Source of the DNA: Inquilinus ginsengisoli_A | GTDB taxonomy: Bacteria > Pseudomonadota > Alphaproteobacteria > DSM-16000 > Inquilinaceae | DNA: 64,000 nucleotides | Assembly (NCBI RefSeq): GCF_031453975.1 | Contig: NZ_JAVDPW010000007.1 | Span: forward strand, 248,001 to 312,000 | Reading direction: 5' to 3' | The notes under the pieces: model-generated | Told to the model about the DNA's origin: nothing | The model's input: the letters and a program-made list of their open reading frames with translations, nothing else | Databases searched by the model: none | Program-made: the position numbers and the translations under genes | Shown here: in pieces, positions 26,733 through 33,887 of the stretch | Layout of the letters: every line of letters begins with the position of its first letter | How positions within the stretch are numbered: position 1 is the first letter of the stretch

Positions 26733-27773
26733 TCAGCTGGCGTGCTTGTCCAGGATCTCGAGCAGCTCCGGCGCATCCAGCCATTCGGTGTTGTTGTCGC
26801 TGCCGTAGCTGAAGCGGTCGACCACCAGCTTGCCGCCGCCGTCCTCGGTGAAGGACTTGCGGACATACTCGCCGAACTGCGGCTCGATCACGTAGCGGTC
26901 CGCCAGCTCGACCGTGGCATAGGCGTCGTCGACCGCGATCATCGCCTCGTGCAGCTTCTCGCCCGGGCGGATGCCGACGGTGCGGTGCGGCAGGCCGGGG
27001 GCCAGCGCCTGGGCCAGGTCGGTGATCTTCATGCTCGGGATCTTCGGCACGAAGATCTCGCCGCCACGCATCAGCGAGAAGTTCGACAGGGTGAAGTTCA
27101 CGCCCTGCTGCAGGGTGATCCAGAACCGGGTCATGCGGTCGTCGGTGATCGGCAGGAACTCGGCCTTCTCCGCCAGCAGCTGGCGGAAGAACGGCACCAC
27201 GCTGCCGCGCGAGCCGACGACGTTGCCGTAGCGCACCACCGCGAAGCGGGTGCCGATGTCGCCCGACAGGTTGTTGGCGGCGACGAAGGTCTTGTCCGAG
27301 GCCAGCTTGGTCGCGCCGTACAGGTTGACCGGGTTGCAGGCCTTGTCGGTCGACAGGGCGATGACCCGCTTGACCCGGTTCTGCAGCGCGGCCGCGACCA
27401 CGTTCTCGGCGCCGGTGATGTTGGTGCGGATGCACTCCGACGGGTTGTGCTCCGCCGCCGGAACCTGCTTCAGCGCCGCGGCATGGATGATGTAGTCGAC
27501 CCCGCGGGTCGCCAGCGTCAGCCGCTCGCGGTCGCGCACGTCGCCGATGAAGTAGCGCATGCAGGCGCGCACTTCGGGCGGGTAGGCCGCGTTGACGGCG
27601 TTCTGCATGTCGTACTGCTTCAGCTCATCGCGCGAGAAGATGATCAGTTTCCGCGGCTTGTAGCGCTGCAGGATGGTGGAAACGAACTTGCGACCAAAGG
27701 AGCCGGTGCCGCCGGTGACAAAAATGACCTTGTCGTTCAGGTCGATGATGTCGTCGTCAAAAGTGCGATACAT
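26733..27773 (-). CDS. pseB: UDP-N-acetylglucosamine 4,6-dehydratase (inverting), PseB
   Basis: 346 residues, an extended SDR. The nucleotide motif is FVTGGTGSFGRKFV (residues 19-32). The SDR catalytic lysine is in LYGATKLASDK, where the usual YxxxK reads YGATK. It catalyses C4 oxidation, C6 dehydration and C5 epimerisation of UDP-GlcNAc, the first committed step to pseudaminic acid, which commonly decorates flagellin in alphaproteobacteria. It is the first gene of the pseB-pseC pair; no further pse genes follow here. Confidence 0.92.
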   Translation of the reverse strand: MYRTFDDDIIDLNDKVIFVTGGTGSFGRKFVSTILQRYKPRKLIIFSRDELKQYDMQNAVNAAYPPEVRACMRYFIGDVRDRERLTLATRGVDYIIHAAALKQVPAAEHNPSECIRTNITGAENVVAAALQNRVKRVIALSTDKACNPVNLYGATKLASDKTFVAANNLSGDIGTRFAVVRYGNVVGSRGSVVPFFRQLLAEKAEFLPITDDRMTRFWITLQQGVNFTLSNFSLMRGGEIFVPKIPSMKITDLAQALAPGLPHRTVGIRPGEKLHEAMIAVDDAYATVELADRYVIEPQFGEYVRKSFTEDGGGKLVVDRFSYGSDNNTEWLDAPELLEILDKHAS

Positions 27774-28162
27774 GAATCACCAGCGCTGTTGAATAACACG
27801 GCCCGAAGTCTTGAAGCCCCCCGCAGGCAGAGCCTGCAATCGTCCCGGCCCCCCGGACATACGCTTCAGGCTATAGCCGTCCCGCCGGCGTTTTGCAACG
27901 CGGTGCGGCAACGATTCTGGCCGAACGGAAGGACCGGAGGCAGACGGCCGCCGGACCCGAGCCAGCGGATAAAGCACTCGAAAAAGGGCGAGAAAGCGGC
28001 ACGAAGCGGTCTTTTCGTCGATTGCCGCGTCGCCGGCAGGTCCTTGACAGCACAGCCCATGAAGACGGCAGGGCCGATCATTGGGAGAGGGCGCCGGCCG
28101 AAACCCGGCATCTGTGACCGGTCCCCGGCCCCGCCCTGGGGCCGGGCCTCCCGGTCCGTCGG
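27774..28162. other. Gene-free interval upstream of pseB
   Basis: 389 bp between pseB and the dehydrogenase-like gene at 28163, both transcribed leftward. It contains a GGCTATAGCC palindrome near 27871 and must hold the pseB promoter, but no convincing -35/-10, sigma-28 or sigma-54 site was found. The open frames here have no protein-like features. Confidence 0.5.
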
Positions 28163-29182
28163 TCAGGCCTGGCGGATCCGCGCGCCGAATTCGGCCATGC
28201 GGCGCACCATGGCCGCCGGGTCGATCAGCAGCTCGGGCAAATGCAGCCCCGGTGCCGGCGGCGCCCCGCCGGCGAGGCCGAGCATCCGCTCGACGGCCAT
28301 GGCGATGCCCAGTGCGGTCAGCGGCGCCTGCCCGGCCGGGTGGACGATCTCGTGCCGGGTGCGCCCCGCCGACCCGTCCGGCAGCGTGCCGGCGAGGTCG
28401 ATGGTGATCTCGGTCGAGAACGGCTCGCCGCGCCGGCGGCTGGCCGACTGGCCCAGCACCAGGTCCAGCCGGACCGAGCGGGCGGCGGTTGCCGCCGCCA
28501 GGCTGACCACGTCCATCGGCGAATAGGGCTGCGCCGCCATCGCGGTGCCGTCGACGCTGCGGTACCGGCCCGGCGTCGGGTCGCCGGGGATCCAGACCCA
28601 TTGCCCGTCCTGCAGGATCTGGACGCGGGACGTGGCCTGGACGATGCGGTCGTAATCGGCATAGGCCGCCGGCCCGCCCATGTCCTCCTCGTCCAGCAGG
28701 GCGCCGATCGCGATCGTCTCGACGGTGCGGAACGTCTTGGCGAAATGCAGCGCCGGCAGCAGCGCCGCACCGGCCAGCCAGTGGCTGGCCAGCAGCACCG
28801 GGGCGGTCGGCCGGTGCAGCGCCTGCGCCACCTCCGGCCCGATCTCGAACACGCCGCTCGATGTGCTGACATGGGGCACGCCGCGCGCCTGGGCGAAGCG
28901 CAGCGAATTCAGGCCGGCATCCTTGACGAACGCCACGACGGCGCTGAAGGCCCGGTCCGGCTGGCCCGGATCGGGTTGCCCAAGGTCGGGTCTGGCCAGG
29001 TCGATCGCCGCCGCATCGGCGCCGCCGACCGCACGGGCCACCGCCTCGGCCTTGGCCAGGTCGCGCCCGCCGATGGTGATCGGCAGGTCCGGCTGCAGCC
29101 GGCGCAGCGCCTGGGCCGCCTGGGCGCCGACGATGCCGGATCCGCCGATGATGAGGACGGGCTGTTGCACGGGTGCGGGCAT
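28163..29182 (-). CDS. Saccharopine dehydrogenase-like NAD(P)-binding protein
   Basis: 339 residues. The Rossmann start is VLIIGGSGIVGAQAAQALRR (residues 9-28), followed by ITIGGRDLAKAEAVA, as in the saccharopine dehydrogenase/trans-acting enoyl reductase group. The middle (VPHVSTSSGVFEIGPEVAQALH) resembles the catalytic-cleft helix. It is about 60 residues shorter than classical saccharopine dehydrogenases. Substrate unknown. An excellent promoter with an overlapping operator is at 29242-29275, so this gene is probably inducible. Confidence 0.8.
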   Translation of the reverse strand: MPAPVQQPVLIIGGSGIVGAQAAQALRRLQPDLPITIGGRDLAKAEAVARAVGGADAAAIDLARPDLGQPDPGQPDRAFSAVVAFVKDAGLNSLRFAQARGVPHVSTSSGVFEIGPEVAQALHRPTAPVLLASHWLAGAALLPALHFAKTFRTVETIAIGALLDEEDMGGPAAYADYDRIVQATSRVQILQDGQWVWIPGDPTPGRYRSVDGTAMAAQPYSPMDVVSLAAATAARSVRLDLVLGQSASRRRGEPFSTEITIDLAGTLPDGSAGRTRHEIVHPAGQAPLTALGIAMAVERMLGLAGGAPPAPGLHLPELLIDPAAMVRRMAEFGARIRQA

Positions 29183-29241
29183 GGGGATGGCTCCAGGGCT
29201 GGGCGGGCATCGGGCGCGGCGCGCGACGCCGGCCGAAGTGA

Positions 29242-29275
29242 ATTACCATTAGTAAGTTACCAATGGTAATGTCAA
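29242..29275 (-). promoter_or_regulatory. Promoter with overlapping palindromic operator
   Basis: Reading the minus strand, a consensus -35 TTGACA (29275-29270) is followed 16 bp later by ACTAAT (4/6 to TATAAT). Exactly across this region lies a perfect inverted repeat, ATTACCATT (29242-29250) and AATGGTAAT (29262-29270), spaced 11 bp. This is the geometry of a repressor site for a dimeric TetR- or HxlR-class regulator acting on the gene at 28163-29182. Confidence 0.7.
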
Positions 29276-29290
29276 GTCCTGGAAGCCGGT

Positions 29291-30172
29291 TCAGGCCGGG
29301 ACGGCGTCGTCCGGCGAATCCATGCCGAGGGTGAAGGATTGCTGCGACGAGCCGCTGATCGGCCCCGTCACGATCGGGCCGGCCAGGCCGGGCGGCACCA
29401 TCAGGGCCTCCTGGTTCGACGCGTTGATCAGCAGCACCGTGCCGTCGCCGTCCGGCTGGATCGCCCATTGCCGGCCGGCGCTGTCCGGCGCCTGCTTCGG
29501 GGCCAGCACCACGCTGGTGCCGTAGGGGCCGCTGGGGCCGAGGCCGAGCACCAGCCCGGGGGCCCGCGCGTTCACCAGGCAGCCGTCATCGGTGTACATC
29601 CACAGCGTGGCGGCCAGGGCTCGGTCGGCCGTGCCCGACCCCAGGGCGACGGTCGCGGCCGCCCGGGGGCCGGCGATCTCGACGACCAGCGGGGCCCCCC
29701 CGAAGCGGAGCTGGAGCCATTGATGGGTGGCCGGGATCCGGGGCTGGACCTGCCACAGCATCTCCTCCGGAATCCGGGGCGGCAGCGCCTCCAGCCAGAT
29801 CTCCTGGCCGCTCCACAGCTGGTTGCGGGGCACCGTGGTGCAGGCCAGGCCGGTGTCCGGATTGACGATGGCGACCAGGGCGGGATTGTCCGGATCGGCC
29901 ATGACCGTCCAGGCCTGCCCGGGGTCGGCGCCGGCCGGCTGCCGCGGCGCCAGGCCCAGGGTCCAGCGGCAGGAGGTGGCCTGCGGCCCGGCGGTCAGGA
30001 CCATGGCGGTGTCGACCGCGCTGACGACGAGGCCGTCGGCCGTCAGCTGCCACAGCTGCCGCTTGTCCGGCAGGACGCCCCATTCCTCATAGAGGATCCG
30101 GGTGCCGGAGTTGACGTTGCTCAGCGCCCAGGGCGAGGACACGCCGTTGGCAAAGGTGAGCCACTGGGTCAT
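29291..30172 (-). CDS. Hypothetical beta-rich protein, possibly ricin-type beta-trefoil
   Basis: 293 residues with no signal peptide and no membrane segment. Recurrent QxW-like elements appear at roughly 45-residue spacing: KRQLWQLTADG, GQAWTVMAD, QEIWLEAL, HQWLQLRF, GRQWAIQPDGDG. Each is followed by a hydrophobic strand, which is how beta-trefoil lectins look. The start region MTQWLTFANGVSSPWALSNVNSG also fits. Enzymatic motifs are absent. A carbohydrate- or surface-binding role is a guess from fold; the family was not recognised by name. Confidence 0.65.
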   Translation of the reverse strand: MTQWLTFANGVSSPWALSNVNSGTRILYEEWGVLPDKRQLWQLTADGLVVSAVDTAMVLTAGPQATSCRWTLGLAPRQPAGADPGQAWTVMADPDNPALVAIVNPDTGLACTTVPRNQLWSGQEIWLEALPPRIPEEMLWQVQPRIPATHQWLQLRFGGAPLVVEIAGPRAAATVALGSGTADRALAATLWMYTDDGCLVNARAPGLVLGLGPSGPYGTSVVLAPKQAPDSAGRQWAIQPDGDGTVLLINASNQEALMVPPGLAGPIVTGPISGSSQQSFTLGMDSPDDAVPA

Positions 30173-30305
30173 GGAAACCGCCTCGGGTCGAACATGGCAT
30201 GGGCCATTGACACCCTAGGTCGCTTCGGCGGCATCCCTTAGATCCAGATCAGCCCTTTCGATGGTGCCAGTTGGCTTGCATTCGATGGATGCCCGGCGGT
30301 GGCGG

Positions 30306-30803
30306 TCAGGCCGAGGCCGCCGGCCAGCGCAGGGCGATGGTGAAGCAGGCCGCCGCCGCCAGGGCCGCCGCGGTGCGCACATGGTTCCAGGCGGTCCAGC
30401 TGGTGAGGTACCGGGCCCAGTACGCCGCGGCATCGGCGCTGGCGGGGTCCAGCGCGGCCAGCGCGTCGTTCCGCGGCACGTTGAACACCATGGTCACCAG
30501 GAAGGTGCCGACCACATACAGCACGGCACCGGTCAGCATCAGGGTCGGGTGGGGGCCCGCCCAGCCGAACAGCGCACCGGCCGCCAGCAGGGCGCACAGC
30601 ACCGCCGCGCCGACGAAGACGCCCAGGAACAGCGGGTTGATCACCACGATGTTGATCGACTGCATCGCGGCGATGCCCTGCGGCGCCGGCAGCCGGCCCA
30701 GGGCCCCCATCACGAAGGTGGAGAAGGCGTAGAACACGCCGGCGACCAGGCCGCAGCCCAGCGCGGAGCAGACGGTCACGACGGTCAACAGGCGATCACC
30801 CAT
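30306..30803 (-). CDS. DUF1772 (anthrone oxygenase-like) membrane protein
   Basis: 165 residues, four hydrophobic segments. The DUF1772 pattern is FYAFSTFVMGALGRLP near residue 25, then MQSINIVVINPLFLGVFVGAAV, NVPRNDALAALDP (about residue 110) and TSWTAWNHVRTAAALAA (about 138), where the NxPxN and WNHxR motifs are characteristic. It has GGAG before the ATG. The family is often found with a TetR regulator and NmrA-like genes, as here; the fungal relatives oxidise anthrones. Confidence 0.85.
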   Translation of the reverse strand: MGDRLLTVVTVCSALGCGLVAGVFYAFSTFVMGALGRLPAPQGIAAMQSINIVVINPLFLGVFVGAAVLCALLAAGALFGWAGPHPTLMLTGAVLYVVGTFLVTMVFNVPRNDALAALDPASADAAAYWARYLTSWTAWNHVRTAAALAAAACFTIALRWPAASA

Positions 30804-30865
30804 CTCGAGGCTCCATGATGAAGGGGGAGGAGGGGGATGAAGGGGAGAGGAGAGGCGAGGGCGAT

Positions 30866-30964
30866 TCAGCCGGCCCAGATCCCGGTGGCGGCGACGGTCT
30901 TGCCGGTGCCGCCGATCACCAGGATCGGTTTCCGCTCTTGCGCGTTGCCATCCGAGGGGGTCAT
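30866..30964 (-). pseudogene. Truncated NmrA-like NAD(P)-binding gene (32 codons left)
   Basis: ATG 30964 has a perfect AGGAGG 5 nt upstream and the product begins MTPSDGNAQERKPILVIGGTGK, the glycine-rich start of NmrA/SDR proteins. It runs only 10 more residues before a TGA at 30866. Nothing resembling the remaining ~250 residues follows, since DUF1772 begins about 60 bp on. It looks like the 5' stub of a deleted gene, still with its ribosome site and divergent regulator. Confidence 0.7.
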
Positions 30965-30976
30965 GATCGCCTCCTA

Positions 30977-31020
30977 ATGTGAGGATAGCTCGTGTCTGAT
31001 AAAGTGATAAATCCTCATAT
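30977..31020. promoter_or_regulatory. Inverted-repeat operator in the TetR divergent region
   Basis: ATGTGAGGAT (30977-30986) and ATCCTCATAT (31011-31020) form an inverted repeat with 9 of 10 bases matching and a 24-bp spacer containing AT-rich TGATAAAGTGATAA. It sits between the NmrA stub/DUF1772 unit and the TetR gene, as expected of an autoregulatory TetR site. Confidence 0.6.
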
Positions 31021-31057
31021 TCGTGAGGTCAAGCGGATTCGGTCGAAAGGAGAGGCG

Positions 31058-31705
31058 ATGCCTGCGCCCGCATTGGACGCGCCGGTCGCGGCAGAGGACC
31101 AGGCGACCGCGCTGCGCCGCGCGCCGACCCAGCGCCGCAGCCGCGAGCGGGTGGAGCGGATGCTGGCGGTGGCGACCGAGCTGATCGCGGCCAAGGGCAG
31201 CGACGCCATGCGGATGGGCGAGGTGGCGGAGAAGGCGGGGGTGTCGATCGGGTCGCTGTACCAGTACTTCCCGGACAAGGCGGCGATCATCCGCACCCTG
31301 GCCGAGCGCTACAACGCGCAAGGCCGGGCCTGCATCGCCGACGGGCTGGCGGATGTGCGCGACGCCGCCGGCCTGCGCGACGCCTTCGGCCGGCTGATCG
31401 ACATCTATTACGGCCAGTTCCTGGCCGAACCCGTGATGCGCGACATCTGGTCGGGCACCCAGGCCGACAAGGGCCTGCGCGACATCGACCTCGAGGACAG
31501 CCGGATCAACGGCGCGGTGCTGGCCAAGATCCTGGCCCGGCTGCGGCCCGGCGCCGACCCGGCGGCGCTGGCCGCCAGCGCGTTCCTGGTGATGCAGCTG
31601 GGCGAGGCGACGATGCGCCTCGCCATCTCGGTCGACCGCCGCGAGGGCGATGTTCTGGTCGAGGCCTACAAGCGCATGGCGCTGCGCGAGATTGCGCCGG
31701 ACTAA
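31058..31705 (+). CDS. TetR family transcriptional regulator
   Basis: 215 residues from ATG 31058, which has AAAGGAG at 6-nt spacing; an upstream GTG at 30992 would read through the probable operator. The helix-turn-helix lies at residues ~30-75: RERVERMLAVATELIAAKG, then MGEVAEKAGVSIGSLYQYFPDKAAIIRTL, the canonical TetR signature. The C-terminal ligand domain is of ordinary length. It is divergent from the NmrA stub/DUF1772 unit, which it likely represses. Confidence 0.92.
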   Translation: MPAPALDAPVAAEDQATALRRAPTQRRSRERVERMLAVATELIAAKGSDAMRMGEVAEKAGVSIGSLYQYFPDKAAIIRTLAERYNAQGRACIADGLADVRDAAGLRDAFGRLIDIYYGQFLAEPVMRDIWSGTQADKGLRDIDLEDSRINGAVLAKILARLRPGADPAALAASAFLVMQLGEATMRLAISVDRREGDVLVEAYKRMALREIAPD

Positions 31706-31862
31706 AGCGGCTGTGTGGTGGGCTCGGGCTCGGCGCCGGCGGTTGTCTTGCGCTCCTTGCGCGGGCGGATCACGCAGTCGGCGACGCGGTCCAGCTCGTT
31801 CAGCGCGGTGGCGTGGCGCTGGCCCCATTCGCACAGGGCCAGCAGCACCGGCTCCAGGCTCA
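31702..31862 (-). pseudogene. HxlR family regulator, 3' tail only
   Basis: On the minus strand the frame reads SLEPVLLALCEWGQRHATALNEL and continues to a TAG at 31702. The pattern L-x-x-x-L-x-x-W-G-x-x-H is the end of an HxlR winged-helix domain. Upstream of the Ser (about 31862) the translation loses all resemblance, so the N-terminal ~70 residues, including the recognition helix, are gone. Its stop overlaps the TetR stop. Confidence 0.7.
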
Positions 31863-32019
31863 CACGGTGCGGGCCGATCTGGCGGAGCTGTTCGGCCTGG
31901 CGGCCGATGGCGGCCTGACGGTGGTGCGGGGCGGGCGCTACCCGTTCGCCCAGGCGGCCGCGGCGCATGCGGCGCTGGAAAGCCGGCGGACCACCGGCAA
32001 GGTCGTGCTGGTGCCGTGA
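31863..32019 (+). pseudogene. Quinone oxidoreductase/zinc-type alcohol dehydrogenase, 3' tail only
   Basis: The plus frame reads VRADLAELFGLAADGGL, then GGRYPFAQAAAAHAALESRRTTGKVVLVP and stops at 32019. This is the unmistakable last 50 residues of an MDR-type NADPH:quinone reductase (the RYPL..A..AH..ES..TTGK..L pattern). No start, cofactor site or catalytic part exists; the homology begins within a few bases of where the HxlR tail ends. Confidence 0.75.
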
Positions 32020-32035
32020 TGCCGAGGTGGCCGCG

Positions 32036-32263
32036 TCAACCCTTGTTGGGCTTCAGCGTGGGGCCGCCGCGGCCTTCGCGATGGGCGGCGGCGGACGCCT
32101 CGAGGTCCTTCGCCGCCTGCAGCGAGACCGCGTACATCTCCTTCTTGCCGCGCTTGGCGTAGCGCTCCGCATCCATGCGGGCCTCTCGCGCCTGGCGGTC
32201 GGCCGCCGCTGCCGCATCCTGGGGTTGAACGCGGGGCGGAAGGCGGGCGTCGCCTGCTGACAT
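32036..32263 (-). CDS. Small hypothetical protein (75 aa)
   Basis: 75 residues from ATG 32263 (MSAGDARLPPR), with AGGGA upstream; a longer frame to 32362 is less likely. It is very charged and Ala-rich, with a helical middle (RQAREARMDAERYAKRGKKEMYAVSLQAAKDLEASAAAHREG) and a basic end. No membrane segment and no recognised family. A small nucleic-acid- or stress-associated protein is conceivable but unproven. Confidence 0.6.
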   Translation of the reverse strand: MSAGDARLPPRVQPQDAAAAADRQAREARMDAERYAKRGKKEMYAVSLQAAKDLEASAAAHREGRGGPTLKPNKG

Positions 32264-32542
32264 GTCGATAATCCCTGTCGGTGTGAGCGCGAGCATGGGC
32301 GCGCACCATGGCTTTGACCAGTTAAATCGCAGGTTCCGGAAGTGGCGGCCGGTCATCGCCAAATCCCGGATCGCCTGCGAAAAATCAAACCCGGCCCCGC
32401 TTCCGAAACGTTCGCGATCCCTTGGAACAGGGAGCCGGCGTCGATTTTTGCAGACGGCGGCAGGGGTTTCGGATTATGCTGGACTTCTCAGATTTTCTTG
32501 AGAAAGCGATAAGGCAGCGTTCCGGAATCATGGAAGCGCTAA

Positions 32543-32548
32543 TATAAT
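32543..32548 (+). promoter_or_regulatory. TATAAT -10 element before the 81-aa gene
   Basis: A perfect TATAAT in an AT-richer pocket, 75 bp before the gene at 32624. The matching -35 is poor (TTCCGG at 17 bp). The surrounding gene-free interval 32264-32623 contains nothing else I can support. Confidence 0.4.
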
Positions 32549-32623
32549 CATGCCTGTCCCATAGCAGGCAATCGTGGTGGCCAGGCCTCAGCGGGGCTCC
32601 TTCGAGAGCCCGGAAATGCAGAG

Positions 32624-32869
32624 ATGTCCAATCGATACGAGATAGGCACGACGGTCTATGTCTGGCGCCGGTCGGTGTCCGGACCATCCGTCGCCGGGGC
32701 GTTCACCGTGGTGGCGCACTACCCGAGCGAGACCTCCGGCCGGCTCTACCGGATCCGCAGCGCCACCGGAAACGAGGAGCGGATGGCGCCCGAGCACGAG
32801 CTATCGGTGGTGCCGCGTCCACCGGCCGCCGTCACCGCCCGCACGTCCGGCAAGCGGCAAAGCGCCTAG
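32624..32869 (+). CDS. Small hypothetical protein (81 aa)
   Basis: 81 residues beginning MSNRYEIGTTVYVWRRSVSG. The pattern of strands (TTVYVWRR, GAFTVVAHYP, RLYRIRSATGNEERMAPEHEL) suggests a small beta-barrel/SH3-like fold of about 60 residues with a disordered tail. I believe similar short proteins occur in other Rhodospirillales, but no family name is offered. It is followed after 8 bp by the YkgJ-type gene, so the two are likely co-transcribed. Confidence 0.7.
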   Translation: MSNRYEIGTTVYVWRRSVSGPSVAGAFTVVAHYPSETSGRLYRIRSATGNEERMAPEHELSVVPRPPAAVTARTSGKRQSA

Positions 32870-32877
32870 AGTACGGG

Positions 32878-33195
32878 ATGGACGCGACCGTTGCCTTCGA
32901 ACCCATCGCGGATTTCGACTGCCAGAGCTGCGGCGCCTGTTGCGCGTATTCCCGCGAATGGCCGCGGTTCTGGACCGATGACGACGACGCCATCGACCGC
33001 ATCCCGGCCCGCCATGTCGACCCGTCGCGGGCGCGGATGCGGTGCGACGGCGAGCGCTGTTCGGCGCTGACCGGCGACATCGGCGTCGCCACCGGCTGTT
33101 CGATCTATGCGGTCAGGCCCCAGGTCTGCCGCGACTGCATGCCGGGCGACGACGCCTGCCTGATGGCGCGGGCCGCCCACGGGCTGCCGTCCTAG
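32878..33195 (+). CDS. YkgJ family cysteine cluster protein
   Basis: 105 residues. The cluster begins FDCQSCGACCAYSREWPRFW (CxxCGxCC near residue 16), continues with MRCDGERCSALTGDIGVATGCSIYAVRPQVCRDC (about 55-85), where the CxIYxxRPxxCR motif is the YkgJ signature. It probably binds zinc or an Fe-S centre; function unknown. It lies in a run of three small genes (81-aa protein, this one, Sel1 protein) on the plus strand. Confidence 0.9.
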   Translation: MDATVAFEPIADFDCQSCGACCAYSREWPRFWTDDDDAIDRIPARHVDPSRARMRCDGERCSALTGDIGVATGCSIYAVRPQVCRDCMPGDDACLMARAAHGLPS

Positions 33196-33242
33196 ACCAG
33201 GCGCCGGCGCGACGCTTTCCGCCCTCACGTTGTGGAGTGTTC

Positions 33243-33719
33243 ATGACCGACGATCTGAAGGGGCTCAAACGCGCGGCCGAGGCGGGCAACGCCGCGGCGC
33301 AGTTCAACCTCGCCATCCTCTGCGACAGCCGCGAGGACGACAACGGCTATGCCGTTCCGGGCGACCGCGCCGAAGCGCTGCGCTGGCTGCTCGAGGCGGC
33401 CAGGGGCGGCCTGCCGCGGGCCCAGCTCAAGCTGGCGGAATTCTATGCCGAGGGCCGCAAGGTCTCCGGCGACCTGGTGCGGGCCTGCGTCTGGTTCCTG
33501 GTGGCGATGGCGAAGCTGAACGGCGCCGAGCGCGCCCGGGCCGAGATCGGCTATCGCGCGCTGGCCGGCCGCCTGACCGCAGGCCAGATGGTCAAGGCGC
33601 GCCGCCTGGCGGAAACCTGGCTGAAGCCGGCCGCCGCATCGCGGAAATCCCGCGCCGCGGATGCCGGGGCCGCCTTGATTCCGCCGAATCCGATATCGCC
33701 CCGCCCGCAAAGCGCGTAG
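33243..33719 (+). CDS. Sel1-like repeat protein
   Basis: 158 residues from ATG 33243 (GGAG upstream). It contains about three Sel1/TPR-like helical repeats: GLKRAAEAGNAAAQFNLAIL, then RAEALRWLLEAARGGLPRAQLKLAEFYAEG and RACVWFLVAMAKLNG. No signal peptide, so cytoplasmic; a protein-interaction scaffold is likely. The open frame upstream (from 33042) is out-of-frame YkgJ sequence. The Ala/Arg/Pro-rich tail is disordered. Confidence 0.88.
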   Translation: MTDDLKGLKRAAEAGNAAAQFNLAILCDSREDDNGYAVPGDRAEALRWLLEAARGGLPRAQLKLAEFYAEGRKVSGDLVRACVWFLVAMAKLNGAERARAEIGYRALAGRLTAGQMVKARRLAETWLKPAAASRKSRAADAGAALIPPNPISPRPQSA

Positions 33720-33887
33720 AGTCGTTCGCAGCGCTGCACAACGGCGCGACGATCCGCGCGGCGGAACCGGACCGGGGCCTGGCTGCCCCTCCGAAATCAG
33801 CGCGGCGCCGGTCAGAGACGGCGAGCACCCCGACCAGACGTATTCAGACGGCACATCGGCGCAGCCCAGGCTTCGCCCTTTGGAGCG

